This document shows, one piece after another, positions 39,368 to 48,059 of a stretch of 64,000 bases of DNA. The stretch is taken from positions 186,001-250,000 of the forward strand of contig MKGP02000053.1 of NCBI GenBank assembly GCA_001913845.2, read 5' to 3'. The notes below the pieces were generated by a model that worked only from the letters and a program-made list of their open reading frames with translations, was not told where the DNA came from and did no database searches. Both the position numbers and the translations under genes were made by a program. Each line of letters starts with the position of its first letter. Position 1 is the first letter of the stretch. The stretch is from Limnothrix sp. CACIAM 69d. GTDB taxonomy: Bacteria; Cyanobacteriota; Cyanobacteriia; CACIAM-69d.

Positions 39368-39475
39368 CAGGTGGGTGGGATGTCGATACATATCGTTACA
39401 ATTCAATGATCTAACGAATAGGCCACAAGCCTGTTCATCACGCGATTTTTCCCGCACTTTTTTTAACGAGACCCC

Positions 39476-39913
39476 ATGATTCGACTCCGTTCGGCCCTGT
39501 TGGCCCTGGTAATGGCGGCGACGATCGCCTTTGCTGGCTTGAGCTTTGCCCCCGCTGCCCAAGCCGAAACCTACACCAGCGCCCAAAAAGCCCAAATCGA
39601 AATTTTTGTACCCGGTGTGCAAGAACTGCGCGATCGGCTCCCGGAAGTGGAACGCTTCATCGAAGGCAAGCGCTGGCGTGACATCCAAACCTTTGTCCAT
39701 GGCCCCCTGGGTGAGTTGCGCGAACGCCTGAGCCGGATCAGCCGTCGGTTAAAGGGCAGCGATCGCGCCACCGCCGAAGCCGCCGCCAAGGATTTGTCTA
39801 AGCACCTAGTCGCTCTGGATGAATTCGCGGGAAAGTTCGACTACAAGCGAGCTGGCGCAGAATATCTGGAATCGGTGCAAGCGTTCGATCGTTTCTTGAA
39901 CGTCGTGCCGTAA
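39476..39913 (+). CDS. psbQ: Photosystem II extrinsic protein PsbQ (CyanoQ)
   Basis: 145 residues. Stabilises the lumenal face of photosystem II and its oxygen-evolving complex. There is a signal peptide at 1-~30 (ALLALVMAATIAFAGLSFAP, AAQA-ET cleavage), then a four-helix domain: EIFVPGVQELRDRLPEVERF, WRDIQTFVHGPLGELRERL, AAAKDLSKHLVALDEFAG and the C-terminal ESVQAFDRFLNVVP, all matching cyanobacterial PsbQ. Unlike the lipoprotein CyanoQ of Synechocystis there is no Cys anywhere, so a soluble lumenal form is predicted. ATG 39476 follows a GAG-rich leader. Confidence 0.92.
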   Translation: MIRLRSALLALVMAATIAFAGLSFAPAAQAETYTSAQKAQIEIFVPGVQELRDRLPEVERFIEGKRWRDIQTFVHGPLGELRERLSRISRRLKGSDRATAEAAAKDLSKHLVALDEFAGKFDYKRAGAEYLESVQAFDRFLNVVP

Positions 39914-40143
39914 TTGCCAAACGATGGGCCCGATCGACCGTCAAGTGGTTATCCCAATCCCTTGAAGAGTGGATTGACTAATCGTTCGTGATTCTGGATC
40001 AACTGCCCAGTAGCTGAAGGGCGCAACTATTACGAACCTGGCTGATGGCCAAATCATGAAACGGGTTCGATCAATTCGATGCTGATCGAATACCGATTCT
40101 CACTCTCCAACCGATATTTCGTAAACTGTTGGGAGACTGTTGG

Positions 40144-40167
40144 GACAAGGGGTTTTGGCTCCTTGTC
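40144..40167 (+). terminator. Hairpin with T tract before the FAD oxidoreductase gene
   Basis: GACAAGGGGTTTTGG and CTCCTTGTC form a stem with a few mismatches, followed at once by TATTTTTTTGATT. It resembles an intrinsic terminator, perhaps for psbQ 230 bases upstream, and belongs to the same palindrome family as 13357-13380. It lies inside the spurious 5' extension of the next reading frame. Confidence 0.55.
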
Positions 40168-40210
40168 TATTTTTTTGATTATTTTTGATTGGGTTTCAAG
40201 GATTGGGCCA

Positions 40211-41329
40211 ATGAAAATCGCGATCGCGGGTGGGGGCATTGTCGGGGCAATGATTGCCTATGAACTGAGCGGGCAGCCCGACTGGCAAATTACGCTGATT
40301 GACCCCCAGGCGATCGCGTCGCCGTTGCCGCCCGATCGCCCTACTTCCACGGGAGCTGCCTTGGGGGTGCTGATGGGCGCGATCAGCAAGAAAACTAAGG
40401 GGCGGGCTTGGAACCTACGCCGCGACAGTATTCAACGCTATCCGCACCTGATTCAAGAACTAGAAACCCTGCTCGATCGCCCAATTCCCCACAATCCAAA
40501 CGGCATTCTGAAACTGATTTTTAATGGAGCCGATCGCCCCGGCTGGGAAGCTCTGGTAGAACTGCGGAAATCTCAAGGATTCTCGCTGGAGTTGCTGTCA
40601 CCTTCGGCAGTGAGCGATCACTTCCCGGCGGTGAATTTAGCCGCGATGGATGGGGTAGCTTTTGGCGTGTTTTCACCCCAGGATTGGCAAGTGCAACCGC
40701 TGGCCTTGACGATCGCCCTGCGAGAAGCAGCGGTGAAACGGGGCGCAACGATCGCCCCAGCCCAGATTATGGGAGCCACCACGGCGGGCGATCGGGTCAC
40801 ACACCTAACCACGACGGCGGGGGAGTTAGCCTGCGATCGGCTGGTGGTGGCGGCCGGGTTGGGGTCGGCAGAGTTGGCCCGGGCGATCGCGCCGGATTGG
40901 GAGCGCCCGTTGCGATTGCAGCCGGTGTTGGGTCAAGCCCAGCGATTGCGGCTGCCCCGCCCCCTGAGCGATCGCCCGGAACCCGTGCTGACCGGCAATG
41001 ACATTCACATCGTCACCCTGGGCGGCGGAGACTATTGGGTGGGGGCGACGGTGGAGTTTCCCGCCGGGGCCGAGCCGCCGATCGCTGATGGGGCCGAGTG
41101 GGCGACGGTGTGGCAAGGGGCGATCGAGCTGGTTCCCGCCCTGGTCCAGGCGGAAATCGTCGAAACCTGGTCGGGTTTGCGGCCGCGCCCGGTGGAGCGA
41201 TCGGCTCCGGTGATTGAACCGCTGAACGCCAATAGTTGGCTGGCCACCGGTCACTATCGCAACGGCGTGTTGCTGGCTCCGGCTACGGCGCAATTGATCC
41301 GCGAGGCGATCGCCCAAACCAGCCCCTAA
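40211..41329 (+). CDS. FAD-dependent amino-acid oxidase/dehydrogenase-like protein
   Basis: About 372 residues. The N-terminal Rossmann FAD motif MKIAIAGGGIVGAMIAYELS fixes the start at ATG 40211, although the frame is open back to 40079 through a hairpin. RLVVAAGLGSAELARAIAPD, GGGDYWVGATVEFPAG, WSGLRPRPVERSAPVIEPL and the C-terminal TGHYRNGVLLAPATAQLI match the DAO family (ThiO/glycine oxidase, DadA type). The GHYRNG(V/I)LLAPAT signature is typical of ThiO-like glycine oxidases involved in thiamine synthesis. Substrate not proved. No thiamine gene is adjacent. Confidence 0.88.
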   Translation: MKIAIAGGGIVGAMIAYELSGQPDWQITLIDPQAIASPLPPDRPTSTGAALGVLMGAISKKTKGRAWNLRRDSIQRYPHLIQELETLLDRPIPHNPNGILKLIFNGADRPGWEALVELRKSQGFSLELLSPSAVSDHFPAVNLAAMDGVAFGVFSPQDWQVQPLALTIALREAAVKRGATIAPAQIMGATTAGDRVTHLTTTAGELACDRLVVAAGLGSAELARAIAPDWERPLRLQPVLGQAQRLRLPRPLSDRPEPVLTGNDIHIVTLGGGDYWVGATVEFPAGAEPPIADGAEWATVWQGAIELVPALVQAEIVETWSGLRPRPVERSAPVIEPLNANSWLATGHYRNGVLLAPATAQLIREAIAQTSP

Positions 41330-41423
41330 ACCGAGCGGGTAGGGAAATCCGAAATTTCAGATCACGGGGCGATCGCGCTAGCCTAGGGCCGTCCCAATTC
41401 CCTACACCAACCAGCCGTTTCCT

Positions 41424-43400
41424 ATGAGCAGCGTGCTAAAGAAAGGCAATATCACGGTTCACACCGAAAATATTTTTCCGATTATCAAAAAGTGGCTCTA
41501 CTCGGAGCATGAAATCTTCCTGCGGGAGTTGATTTCCAACGCCGTGGATGCGATTTCTAAGCTGCGGGCGATCGCCATGATGGGCGAAACCAGCGCCGAT
41601 GTGGGTGAACCGAAAATTACGATCGCGATCGACAAAGACAACAAAAAGCTCTCGATTACCGACACCGGCATCGGCATGACCGCCGAGGAAATCGAGAAAT
41701 ATATCAACCAAGTCGCCTTCTCCAGCGCCGAAGAATTCGTCGAGAAATTCAAGAATTCTGATCAGAACATTATCGGCCACTTTGGCTTGGGTTTCTATTC
41801 GGCGTTCATGGTCTCCAGCACCGTGGAAATCGATACCCTGTCCTACCAAGAGGGCGCACAGGCTGTTCACTGGACTTGCGACGGTTCCACGGAATTTGAA
41901 ATTGACACGAGCGATCGTACCGATCGCGGCACGACGATTACCCTCACCCTGCTCGATGAAGAAGCCGAGTATTTAGAAGAAGCCCGAATTCGCGGTTTGG
42001 TGAAGAAGTTCTGCGACTTCATGCCCTACCCGATCGTGCTCGGCGAAGAACAAATCAACCGCCAGAAAGCTCCTTGGAAAGAGTCGCCCAGCAACCTGAC
42101 CAAGGAAGACTACCTCGAGTTTTATCGCTATCTTTATCCCTTCCAAGATGAGCCGCTGCTGTGGATTCATCTGAATACCGACTATCCCTTTGTGATCAAC
42201 GGGATTCTCTATTTCCCGAAACTGAAGCCAGACGTTGACCCGACCAAGGGTGATATCAAGCTGTTCTGCAATCAGGTGTTTGTCAGCGATAACTGCGAAG
42301 AAGTTATCCCCAAATTCCTGTTGCCCCTGCGCGGCGTAATCGACAGCACTGACATTCCCTTGAACGTGTCGCGTAGCTACTTGCAAGCCGATCGCACCGT
42401 TCGCCAAATCGCCAACTACATCGCCAAAAAAGTCGGCGATCAATTGAAGGATCTCTACCGCAGCGACAAGCCTGAATACATCCGTTGCTGGCAAGATCTG
42501 GGCACGTTTGTTAAGTTTGGCTCCTTGAACGATGACAAGTTCAAGAAGCAAGTGGAAGAGATCTTGATCTATCGCACCACGGCGGAATTGGGCAGTGGCA
42601 GCGACGCGGTACAAGTCGAAGTGCAAACGGAAGAAGGCGACGCTTGGTCGAACCCCACCGACACCCAAGAAGCCAAAGATGCCAATGGTTTCTACTACAC
42701 GACGCTGAAGGAATACCTGGAGCGGAACCAGGAAAAACACGAAAACCGCGTGTTCTATTGCACCGACCCGGCTTCGCAGGCCACCTATGTGGAATTGCAC
42801 AAGAGCCAGGGTCTAGAAGTGCTATTCCTCGACTCATTTATCGACACGCATTTTGTCAGTTTCCTGGAGCGGGAATATTCCGATGTGAAGTTCTCGCGGG
42901 TGGATTCAGAAATTGATGAAGCGCTGCTGGATGCTTCCAAGAAAGAGTCGGAAATTGTCGATCCAGCCACTAACGAAACCCGTAGCGATCGGATCAAGAA
43001 GCTGTTTGAAGAAGCCCTGGGCAAACCGAGCGTCACGGTGCGCGTAGAAGCTCTGAAAGCGGAAGAATCTGCACCGCCCGCCATGGTCTTGTTGCCGGAA
43101 GCGATGCGCCGCATTCAAGACATGACGGCGATGTTTGAAGGCAAGGCCGCCAGCTTCCCCGATACCCATGTGTTGCTGGTGAATTCGTCGCACCCGCTGG
43201 TGGAAAACCTACTGAACGTGAGCGGCGGCTCGATCGCCCTGGCCGATGGCAGCCAATCGCCTGCTTCGGAACTGGGCAAGATGCTTTGCAACCACATCTA
43301 CGACCTGGCGTTGATGGCCCAAAAGGGCTTTGATGCGGAGGGGATGAAGTCCTTTGTGTCGCGATCGAACCAAGTGCTAACCCAACTGACGAAGCAATAG
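41424..43400 (+). CDS. htpG: Molecular chaperone HtpG (Hsp90)
   Basis: 658 residues. ATP-driven dimeric chaperone; in cyanobacteria needed for heat, cold and light stress and for phycobilisome linker stability. The N-terminal GHKL ATPase motifs are LRELISNAVDAISKLR, ITDTGIGMTAEEI, the HFGLGFYSAFMV lid region and DRGTTITL. The middle domain has NVSRSYLQADRTVRQI, with the catalytic-loop region, and the C-terminal dimerisation part contains HPLVENLLNVSGGS. Length is family-typical. A strong hairpin follows. No heat-shock CIRCE element was seen upstream. Confidence 0.97.
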   Translation: MSSVLKKGNITVHTENIFPIIKKWLYSEHEIFLRELISNAVDAISKLRAIAMMGETSADVGEPKITIAIDKDNKKLSITDTGIGMTAEEIEKYINQVAFSSAEEFVEKFKNSDQNIIGHFGLGFYSAFMVSSTVEIDTLSYQEGAQAVHWTCDGSTEFEIDTSDRTDRGTTITLTLLDEEAEYLEEARIRGLVKKFCDFMPYPIVLGEEQINRQKAPWKESPSNLTKEDYLEFYRYLYPFQDEPLLWIHLNTDYPFVINGILYFPKLKPDVDPTKGDIKLFCNQVFVSDNCEEVIPKFLLPLRGVIDSTDIPLNVSRSYLQADRTVRQIANYIAKKVGDQLKDLYRSDKPEYIRCWQDLGTFVKFGSLNDDKFKKQVEEILIYRTTAELGSGSDAVQVEVQTEEGDAWSNPTDTQEAKDANGFYYTTLKEYLERNQEKHENRVFYCTDPASQATYVELHKSQGLEVLFLDSFIDTHFVSFLEREYSDVKFSRVDSEIDEALLDASKKESEIVDPATNETRSDRIKKLFEEALGKPSVTVRVEALKAEESAPPAMVLLPEAMRRIQDMTAMFEGKAASFPDTHVLLVNSSHPLVENLLNVSGGSIALADGSQSPASELGKMLCNHIYDLALMAQKGFDAEGMKSFVSRSNQVLTQLTKQ

Positions 43401-43421
43401 ATTCGGGTTGCTGATTGACTG

Positions 43422-43458
43422 AAACCCTCGCGATCGACTAGTGCGATCGCGGGGGTTT
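43422..43458. terminator. Bidirectional terminator between htpG and the Uma2 gene
   Basis: AAACCCTCGCGATCG (43422-43436) pairs with CGATCGCGGGGGTTT (43444-43458), a 15-bp stem with one T-G pair and a 7-base loop, followed by TG and flanked by A and T runs on both sides. It lies between converging genes, so it can end both transcripts. Confidence 0.85.
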
Positions 43459-43470
43459 TGCCGGAATTGC

Positions 43471-44187
43471 CTAGGGTTCGATCGCGTCAGGATCGATGCC
43501 CAATGCCCGCAACCGGGCCGCCAGGCGATCGAGTTGCTGTTCGGCCTGTTCGGCTCGTTTCTCAGCTTCCATTGCTCGTTGTTCGGCTTGTTCGGCTCGT
43601 TGTAATTCTGCCAGTAGCGTCGAAAAGAGCAACCCATCGGGCCGAAACAGCATCAAGGTTTCTTCGGTTAATTGAAACCGCACACCCAAGCGTGGACTGA
43701 CCCAACTGGCCGTGTTCTCAAAAACCGGCTGAAGGCTGCCCTGCTCAAACCGCAACCAAATACTCAAGTCGTTCCGATCGGGGTCATAGACGTAATATTC
43801 TTCCACGCCATAGGTGTCATAAAAGGCTTGCTTTTTGACCATTTCTCCAAAGCGATTGCCCGGTGACAAAATCTCGAACACCACTTGCGGGGCGATATTG
43901 TTTTCACGCCATTGCTGATAGGAACCCCGATCGCCCTTGGGCACACCAAACACCACCATCACATCAGGCGCTTGCCGAAGCGTGTTGTTGCCTTCCACGG
44001 GATACCAGAGCAAATCGCCCGCCACAAATACTTGCGAGTCCTGGGCAAAAATGGCGGCCAGATTACTTTGTAGGATCTGAATCCATTGGAATTGTTTGGT
44101 ATTGTCTGCCATCGGCTGGCCGTCGCTGTCGGGATAGTCGATCGGCTGGGGTGGTGCAACGGGTTCGATCGGGGTGCTAGGAGTCAT
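43471..44187 (-). CDS. Uma2 family (DUF820) endonuclease-like protein
   Basis: About 238 residues. A PD-(D/E)XK-like fold family expanded in cyanobacteria, role unsettled. Motifs: FVAGDLLWYPVEG, the acidic APDVMVVFGVPKGDR, VVFEILSPGNR with its Glu, and QAFYDTYGVEEYYVYDPDRN with the Lys/Tyr region. The C-terminal ~50 residues are an Ala/Glu/Gln/Arg coiled coil (ELQRAEQAEQRAMEAEKRAE), common in this family. It ends beside the htpG terminator. ATG 44187 is preferred over a TTG one codon upstream. Confidence 0.88.
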   Translation of the reverse strand: MTPSTPIEPVAPPQPIDYPDSDGQPMADNTKQFQWIQILQSNLAAIFAQDSQVFVAGDLLWYPVEGNNTLRQAPDVMVVFGVPKGDRGSYQQWRENNIAPQVVFEILSPGNRFGEMVKKQAFYDTYGVEEYYVYDPDRNDLSIWLRFEQGSLQPVFENTASWVSPRLGVRFQLTEETLMLFRPDGLLFSTLLAELQRAEQAEQRAMEAEKRAEQAEQQLDRLAARLRALGIDPDAIEP

Positions 44188-44344
44188 CAATGAGGCCTCG
44201 CGATCGCAATTGGTTTCATTATGGCAACAGGCGATCAGATGGGGCGGATGGGCAATCGCACCAGAATTAGTCGATCAGGTTGGTTAGGGGCGTACCGCCA
44301 TACACTCTCATTAGTTCGGGGAAATTGATCGCTTTAGATCAGCG

Positions 44345-44947
44345 TTAATCACTGGAACTCCAGCCCGAATCACTTCCAGAATCACTGCTGGAATAGTCGC
44401 TGGAACTGTCACTAGAACTCCAGCCGGAATCGCTGCTGGAATAGTCGCTAGAGCTGTCAGATTCGATCGCCCCGCCATGATCAGCCGCTGATTCCGCCGC
44501 CTCAAAAATATCTGCAAAATTGCCTGATTCCGCCGCGATCGGCTCCGGCTCGATGGTCTTCTCCTCAATCCAATCCTGAATTTGTTGGCTCGCGACTGCG
44601 GCCAACTCCTCGATCGCCTCATTCACCACAATTTCAGCCGCCTCACCCACCGCATCAATCACCTGATCCTGATTAAGGGGCAGGGAATCGATCGGGTTGT
44701 GAAGGGCCGATCGGCTCGATCCAGAAGAACTGGAACGGTAATTCAAGGGATGCGATCCGTAGCTTGCCGATCGTCGCCGCTTGATCCACCACCACAGCAA
44801 CACCAACAGCGCGATCGCCCCGCCGAAACCCGCCGCCACAATCGCCGCCGCCTGACTGCCCGCCGAGGTGGCCACCCACCACCCAACCGGGGCGATTGCC
44901 GCCGCTAATCCCATGGCCCCGTAGGTTAACCAACTTTCCAGATCCAT
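44345..44947 (-). CDS. Membrane protein with Ser/Asp-rich repeat tail
   Basis: About 200 residues, family not recognised. Two hydrophobic helices near the N-terminus (SWLTYGAMGLAAAIAPVGWW and AAAIVAAGFGGAIALLVLLWWW) are followed by KRRR, which places the tail in the cytosol by the positive-inside rule. A helical acidic region (~100-150) leads to ~35 residues of near-repeats of SSSDYSSSDSGWSSSDS at the very C-terminus. The DNA there is tandemly repetitive (CTGGAA/TCGCTGGAA units, 44345-44470) and could vary in copy number. A start at ATG 44980 would add 11 residues. Confidence 0.75.
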   Translation of the reverse strand: MDLESWLTYGAMGLAAAIAPVGWWVATSAGSQAAAIVAAGFGGAIALLVLLWWWIKRRRSASYGSHPLNYRSSSSGSSRSALHNPIDSLPLNQDQVIDAVGEAAEIVVNEAIEELAAVASQQIQDWIEEKTIEPEPIAAESGNFADIFEAAESAADHGGAIESDSSSDYSSSDSGWSSSDSSSDYSSSDSGSDSGWSSSD

Positions 44948-45079
44948 TGCGCCCCCCAACCTCAACGCGATCGCTTCCATGATGGGCGATCAAGCTCAAA
45001 ATTGCCCAAACCAAAATCGAGACCGGAGCCGGTAGGCAATGGTCTCGATCGATTGGGTTCAACCTTGTTAGATGGAAAT

Positions 45080-46375
45080 TTAGATGCCCAAACGTTGGTA
45101 AATCACATCCAAGTTGCGCAAGTGCTGTTGCGGATCAAAGCACTCATCAATTTCCTCTTGGGACAGGAGAGATTTCACCGTGGCATCTTGGCAAATAAGC
45201 TTATAGAAATCACCACTTTCATTGTTCCAAGCTTGGTGCGCACAACCCTGCACGGCCGCGTAGGCATCCTCGCGGGTCAAGCCTTTTTTCACCAGGGCCA
45301 ACAGCACCTTTTGGCTGAAAACCACACCGCCATAGCAGTTCATGTTGCGCTTCATGTTTTCGGGATAAACCAACAGGTTTTTCACCAAGTTGGTCATTTC
45401 CACCACCATAAAGTGCAGCAGAATTGACGAGTCGGGCAGAATTGTCCGCTCCACGGAACTGTGGGAAATGTCCCGCTCATGCCAGAGGGCCACGTTTTCC
45501 AGGGCCGCCACGGCATGGCCGCGAATCACCCGTGCCATCCCGGTAATTCGCTCCGATCGCACCGGGTTGCGTTTGTGGGGCATGGCCGAGGAGCCTTTTT
45601 GACCCTTGGCGAAAAATTCCTCCACTTCCAGCACGTCGGTGCGTTGCAGGTTGCGAATTTCCACGGCGAACCGCTCCAGGGAAGCGGCCACCAGCGCGAA
45701 GGTCTGCACATATTCCGCATGGCGATCGCGCGAAATCACCTGGGTGGAAGCCGTGTCCGGTTCCAGGCTCAGCAGCTTACAGGCCAAGGATTCCACACGC
45801 GGATCGATGTTGGCATAGGTTCCCACTGCGCCGGAAATTTTGCCCACAGCCACCCGATCGCGCAATTGCACGAGCCGATCGCGGTTGCGCAACATTTCCG
45901 CCAGCCAGCCCGCCAACTTGAAGCCAAAGGTCATCGGCTCCGCGTGAATTCCGTGGCTGCGACCAATGCAAATTGTGTTGCGGTGTTCCTGGGCTTGGTA
46001 GCGCAGGGCTTGGATCAGCGATTCCACCCGCTTCAGCAGCGTATCGATACTGGCCACCAATTGCAGGGCCAACGCCGTGTCCAACACGTCGGAACTGGTC
46101 AAGCCCAAGTGAATGTAGCGACCCGCATCGCCCACGTACTCATTCACATTGGTCAGGAAGGCGATCATGTCGTGATGCACTTCCGCTTCAATTTCCAGAA
46201 CGCGCTGGGGGTCAAAGTTAGCTTTCGCTTTGATCTCTTCGACGGCTTCGGCAGGGATATATCCCAGTTCTGCTTGGGCTTCGCAAACCGCAATTTCCAC
46301 TTGCAGCCAGGTTTGCAGCTTATATGCGTCCGTCCAGAGATTGCCCATCTCAGGCAGCGTGTAGCGGTCGATCAT
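45080..46375 (-). CDS. purB: Adenylosuccinate lyase
   Basis: 431 residues. Two steps of purine synthesis: SAICAR to AICAR and adenylosuccinate to AMP. It carries the fumarase/aspartase signature GSSAMPHKRNPVRSE with the mobile-loop Ser, and conserved blocks VHHDMIAFLTNVNEYVG, HLGLTSSDVLDTALALQL, GRSHGIHAEPMTFGFKLA and WHERDISHSSVERTILPDS. The start at 46375 (MIDRYTLPEMGNLWTDAYK) is the family consensus. Transcribed alone. Confidence 0.97.
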   Translation of the reverse strand: MIDRYTLPEMGNLWTDAYKLQTWLQVEIAVCEAQAELGYIPAEAVEEIKAKANFDPQRVLEIEAEVHHDMIAFLTNVNEYVGDAGRYIHLGLTSSDVLDTALALQLVASIDTLLKRVESLIQALRYQAQEHRNTICIGRSHGIHAEPMTFGFKLAGWLAEMLRNRDRLVQLRDRVAVGKISGAVGTYANIDPRVESLACKLLSLEPDTASTQVISRDRHAEYVQTFALVAASLERFAVEIRNLQRTDVLEVEEFFAKGQKGSSAMPHKRNPVRSERITGMARVIRGHAVAALENVALWHERDISHSSVERTILPDSSILLHFMVVEMTNLVKNLLVYPENMKRNMNCYGGVVFSQKVLLALVKKGLTREDAYAAVQGCAHQAWNNESGDFYKLICQDATVKSLLSQEEIDECFDPQQHLRNLDVIYQRLGI

Positions 46376-46518
46376 GCCTGTCTTGTCGATGTTGCCAGAA
46401 CACCGTGAAGAGATTAACCGAGCTATTGTACCGGGTTTTGGCGATCGCCCCGAGGCCCCTTGCTCGATCGATCCGGTGGGACATAGCGTGGTGGATCAAC
46501 TTCCCCCGAGCCAACCCT

Positions 46519-47513
46519 GTAGAGGCGTACGGCCGTCACTGGCTTCAACTTAAGGAAGTTAGGCTGTAGCCATCGATCCTGGAAACTGTGGAGCTATGGC
46601 TCGTAGTCGCCCCTACTCAGATGCCAATCCTGATTTGCGTCGGTGCTGCCATATGGCAGCGCCCGCCATCGAAGAAATTGAACAACTGATGTTGAGCTAC
46701 CTGACCCCCGGGAGCTTTAATCCTCTGAAGTCAGAGGTGAGTCAACAAGGAAAACGACTGCGTGACCGATTACTGACGTTGCCCGTAATGGTGGCCATCA
46801 TCTTGGGCTTAGGGTATCGACAACTACCGAGCCTGAGCGAGTTGAGGCGGCTATTGGAACGGGAAGGACTGTTATGGGTCGAACCGATGAAAATCAGTGT
46901 GGAAGCGCTGAGCAAGCGGCTGCGATTGTTCCCAGCGAGTCTGTTTCGGCAACTGCTGGTGGAAGCGCAAGAGCGACTCCCCTGTCATCAGTCAGTCAGC
47001 ACCCCGCCTTGGATGAAATTACCAAAGGAGTTCACGGCTTGGTAGATTGCTGATGGCTCCACTTTGGAAGAACTGCGTCGAACCCTAAACTTCCCTGGTT
47101 TGACGAATTTCGCGAACAAGGGAAGTTCTTCGTGACGCGGCTACGCGAAAAAACGGCTTATCGCTCGGTGCGATTACTGTCGGAGGGCCAGTCCTACCGA
47201 GATGAAATCATTCAGATGGGTCAGTATCGGTCGAATCCTTGTCAGCACCCAGTGCGCTTGGTGTCTGTAACGTTGGTCAAATGTTTGGGATCACTACCTG
47301 ACCAATGTCCTAGACCCACAACGCTTGACTCCGGAGCAAGTCTGCGAACTGTGGTGAAGCTGGTTAAGTCGTTGACTTTTTCCTAAAGCATCATCAGTTA
47401 CTGGGATTAGTCAAAAATATCCGTCAGCGACATCGATCGCGAGAGGCCCAACTCAAGGAGATTTGGGATCCTTCTCCTTAAGTTGAAGCCAGTGTCCGGC
47501 GGTGCCCCCCTAC
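46519..47513. mobile_element. Degenerate IS element (IS4-like)
   Basis: About 995 bases bounded by imperfect inverted repeats. The left inner arm is CACTGGCTTCAACTTAAGG (from GTAGAGGCG at 46519) and the right is CCTTAAGTTGAAGCCAGTG ending CCCCCCTAC at 47513. The enclosed transposase is broken. The right end directly abuts the acnB 3'-end duplicate. No clear target duplication was identified. Confidence 0.8.
46596..47482 (+). pseudogene. Broken IS4-family transposase
   Basis: Recognisable pieces lie in order but in different frames. N-terminal part: LTPGSFNPLKSEVSQQGKRL, LLTLPVMVAIILGLGYRQLP, SLSELRRLLEREGLLWVEPM. Then IADGSTLEELRRTLNFPG near 47045, GKFFVTRLREKTAYRSVRLL and YRDEIIQMGQYRSNPCQHPV, then HYLTNVLDPQRLTPEQVCEL near 47290, ending near NIRQRHRSREAQLKEIWDPS. 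At least two frameshifts and in-frame stops (first at 47043-47045) rule out function. The DDE catalytic region is partly deleted. Confidence 0.8.
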
Positions 47514-47517
47514 CAGA

Positions 47518-47683
47518 AATTAACGACCGGCGCTGACCAGGACTTTTTCTTGATCGTCCTTCGAGACCGATCGCCCTTGATCCTCAAAGCCATCGATTTG
47601 ATCGAAGTTGAGGTAGCGGTACAAATCGCCCGCCAGCGGATCGATCTTGCCCTTCACCACTTTCAGATATTTCTCTGGGATCA
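47518..47683 (-). repeat. Duplicate of the acnB 3' end (about 166 bases)
   Basis: From AATTAACGACCGGCGCTGAC to CCACTTTCAGATATT this segment is the same as 50570-50735 except for about five substitutions, in the same orientation. It represents the last ~54 codons plus stop of acnB without the rest of the gene. The left side touches the decayed IS; the right side cuts into a truncated gene. With the true acnB end it forms direct repeats around 47684-50569. Confidence 0.93.
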
Positions 47684-47946
47684 ATATCAACATCAATCCC
47701 CGAAAACAAACTAATTCGCCCCGCCAGTTGTCGCCGCAGCTCCACTAAAATCGGCGCAATAATCCACTCCGATCGCGCCTTTTCGGTGTTGCTAGCCAAC
47801 GCTAAGGGCACATTTTCTTGCAGTAGTTCCCGCAGGCGATCGCTCGGGTCGATCGGCGGCACGGGGGCAAAGTGGTGGGGGCGATCGTATAGGACTAAGG
47901 AAAACTGGGCGATCGCCTGCGCCAAACTGAAATCACTGTAGGGCAT
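47684..47946 (-). pseudogene. Truncated cyanobacterial hypothetical gene (N-terminal part only)
   Basis: The ~87 codons from ATG 47946 (MPYSDFSLAQAIAQFSLVLY) through LLQENVPLALASNTEKARSE, WIIAPILVELRRQLAGRISL and FSGIDVDIDP match the start of a conserved cyanobacterial protein type, usually 180-200 residues, that I know only as hypothetical. The frame then runs into the acnB 3'-end duplicate and is out of family. It is therefore the 5' remnant of a gene cut by the rearrangement. The DNA contains HIP1-like GATCGC sites, so it is native-like. Confidence 0.75.
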
Positions 47947-48059
47947 ATAAAATCACCCTTCGTTGACGGGTAGCCCAGGCCAGAATGCTCGATCGCAAAC
48001 TTGCTCTACGGAATAGGGACAATCGATTACTTTAATTGATTTCAACTTAGTTATATCGC

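Noticed and set aside
40079-40210. Upstream extension of the FAD oxidoreductase
   Set aside because: Runs through a hairpin with T tract; the FAD motif fits a start at 40211.
45461-46408. 315-codon open frame on the plus strand
   Set aside because: Antisense to purB, with no recognisable domain.
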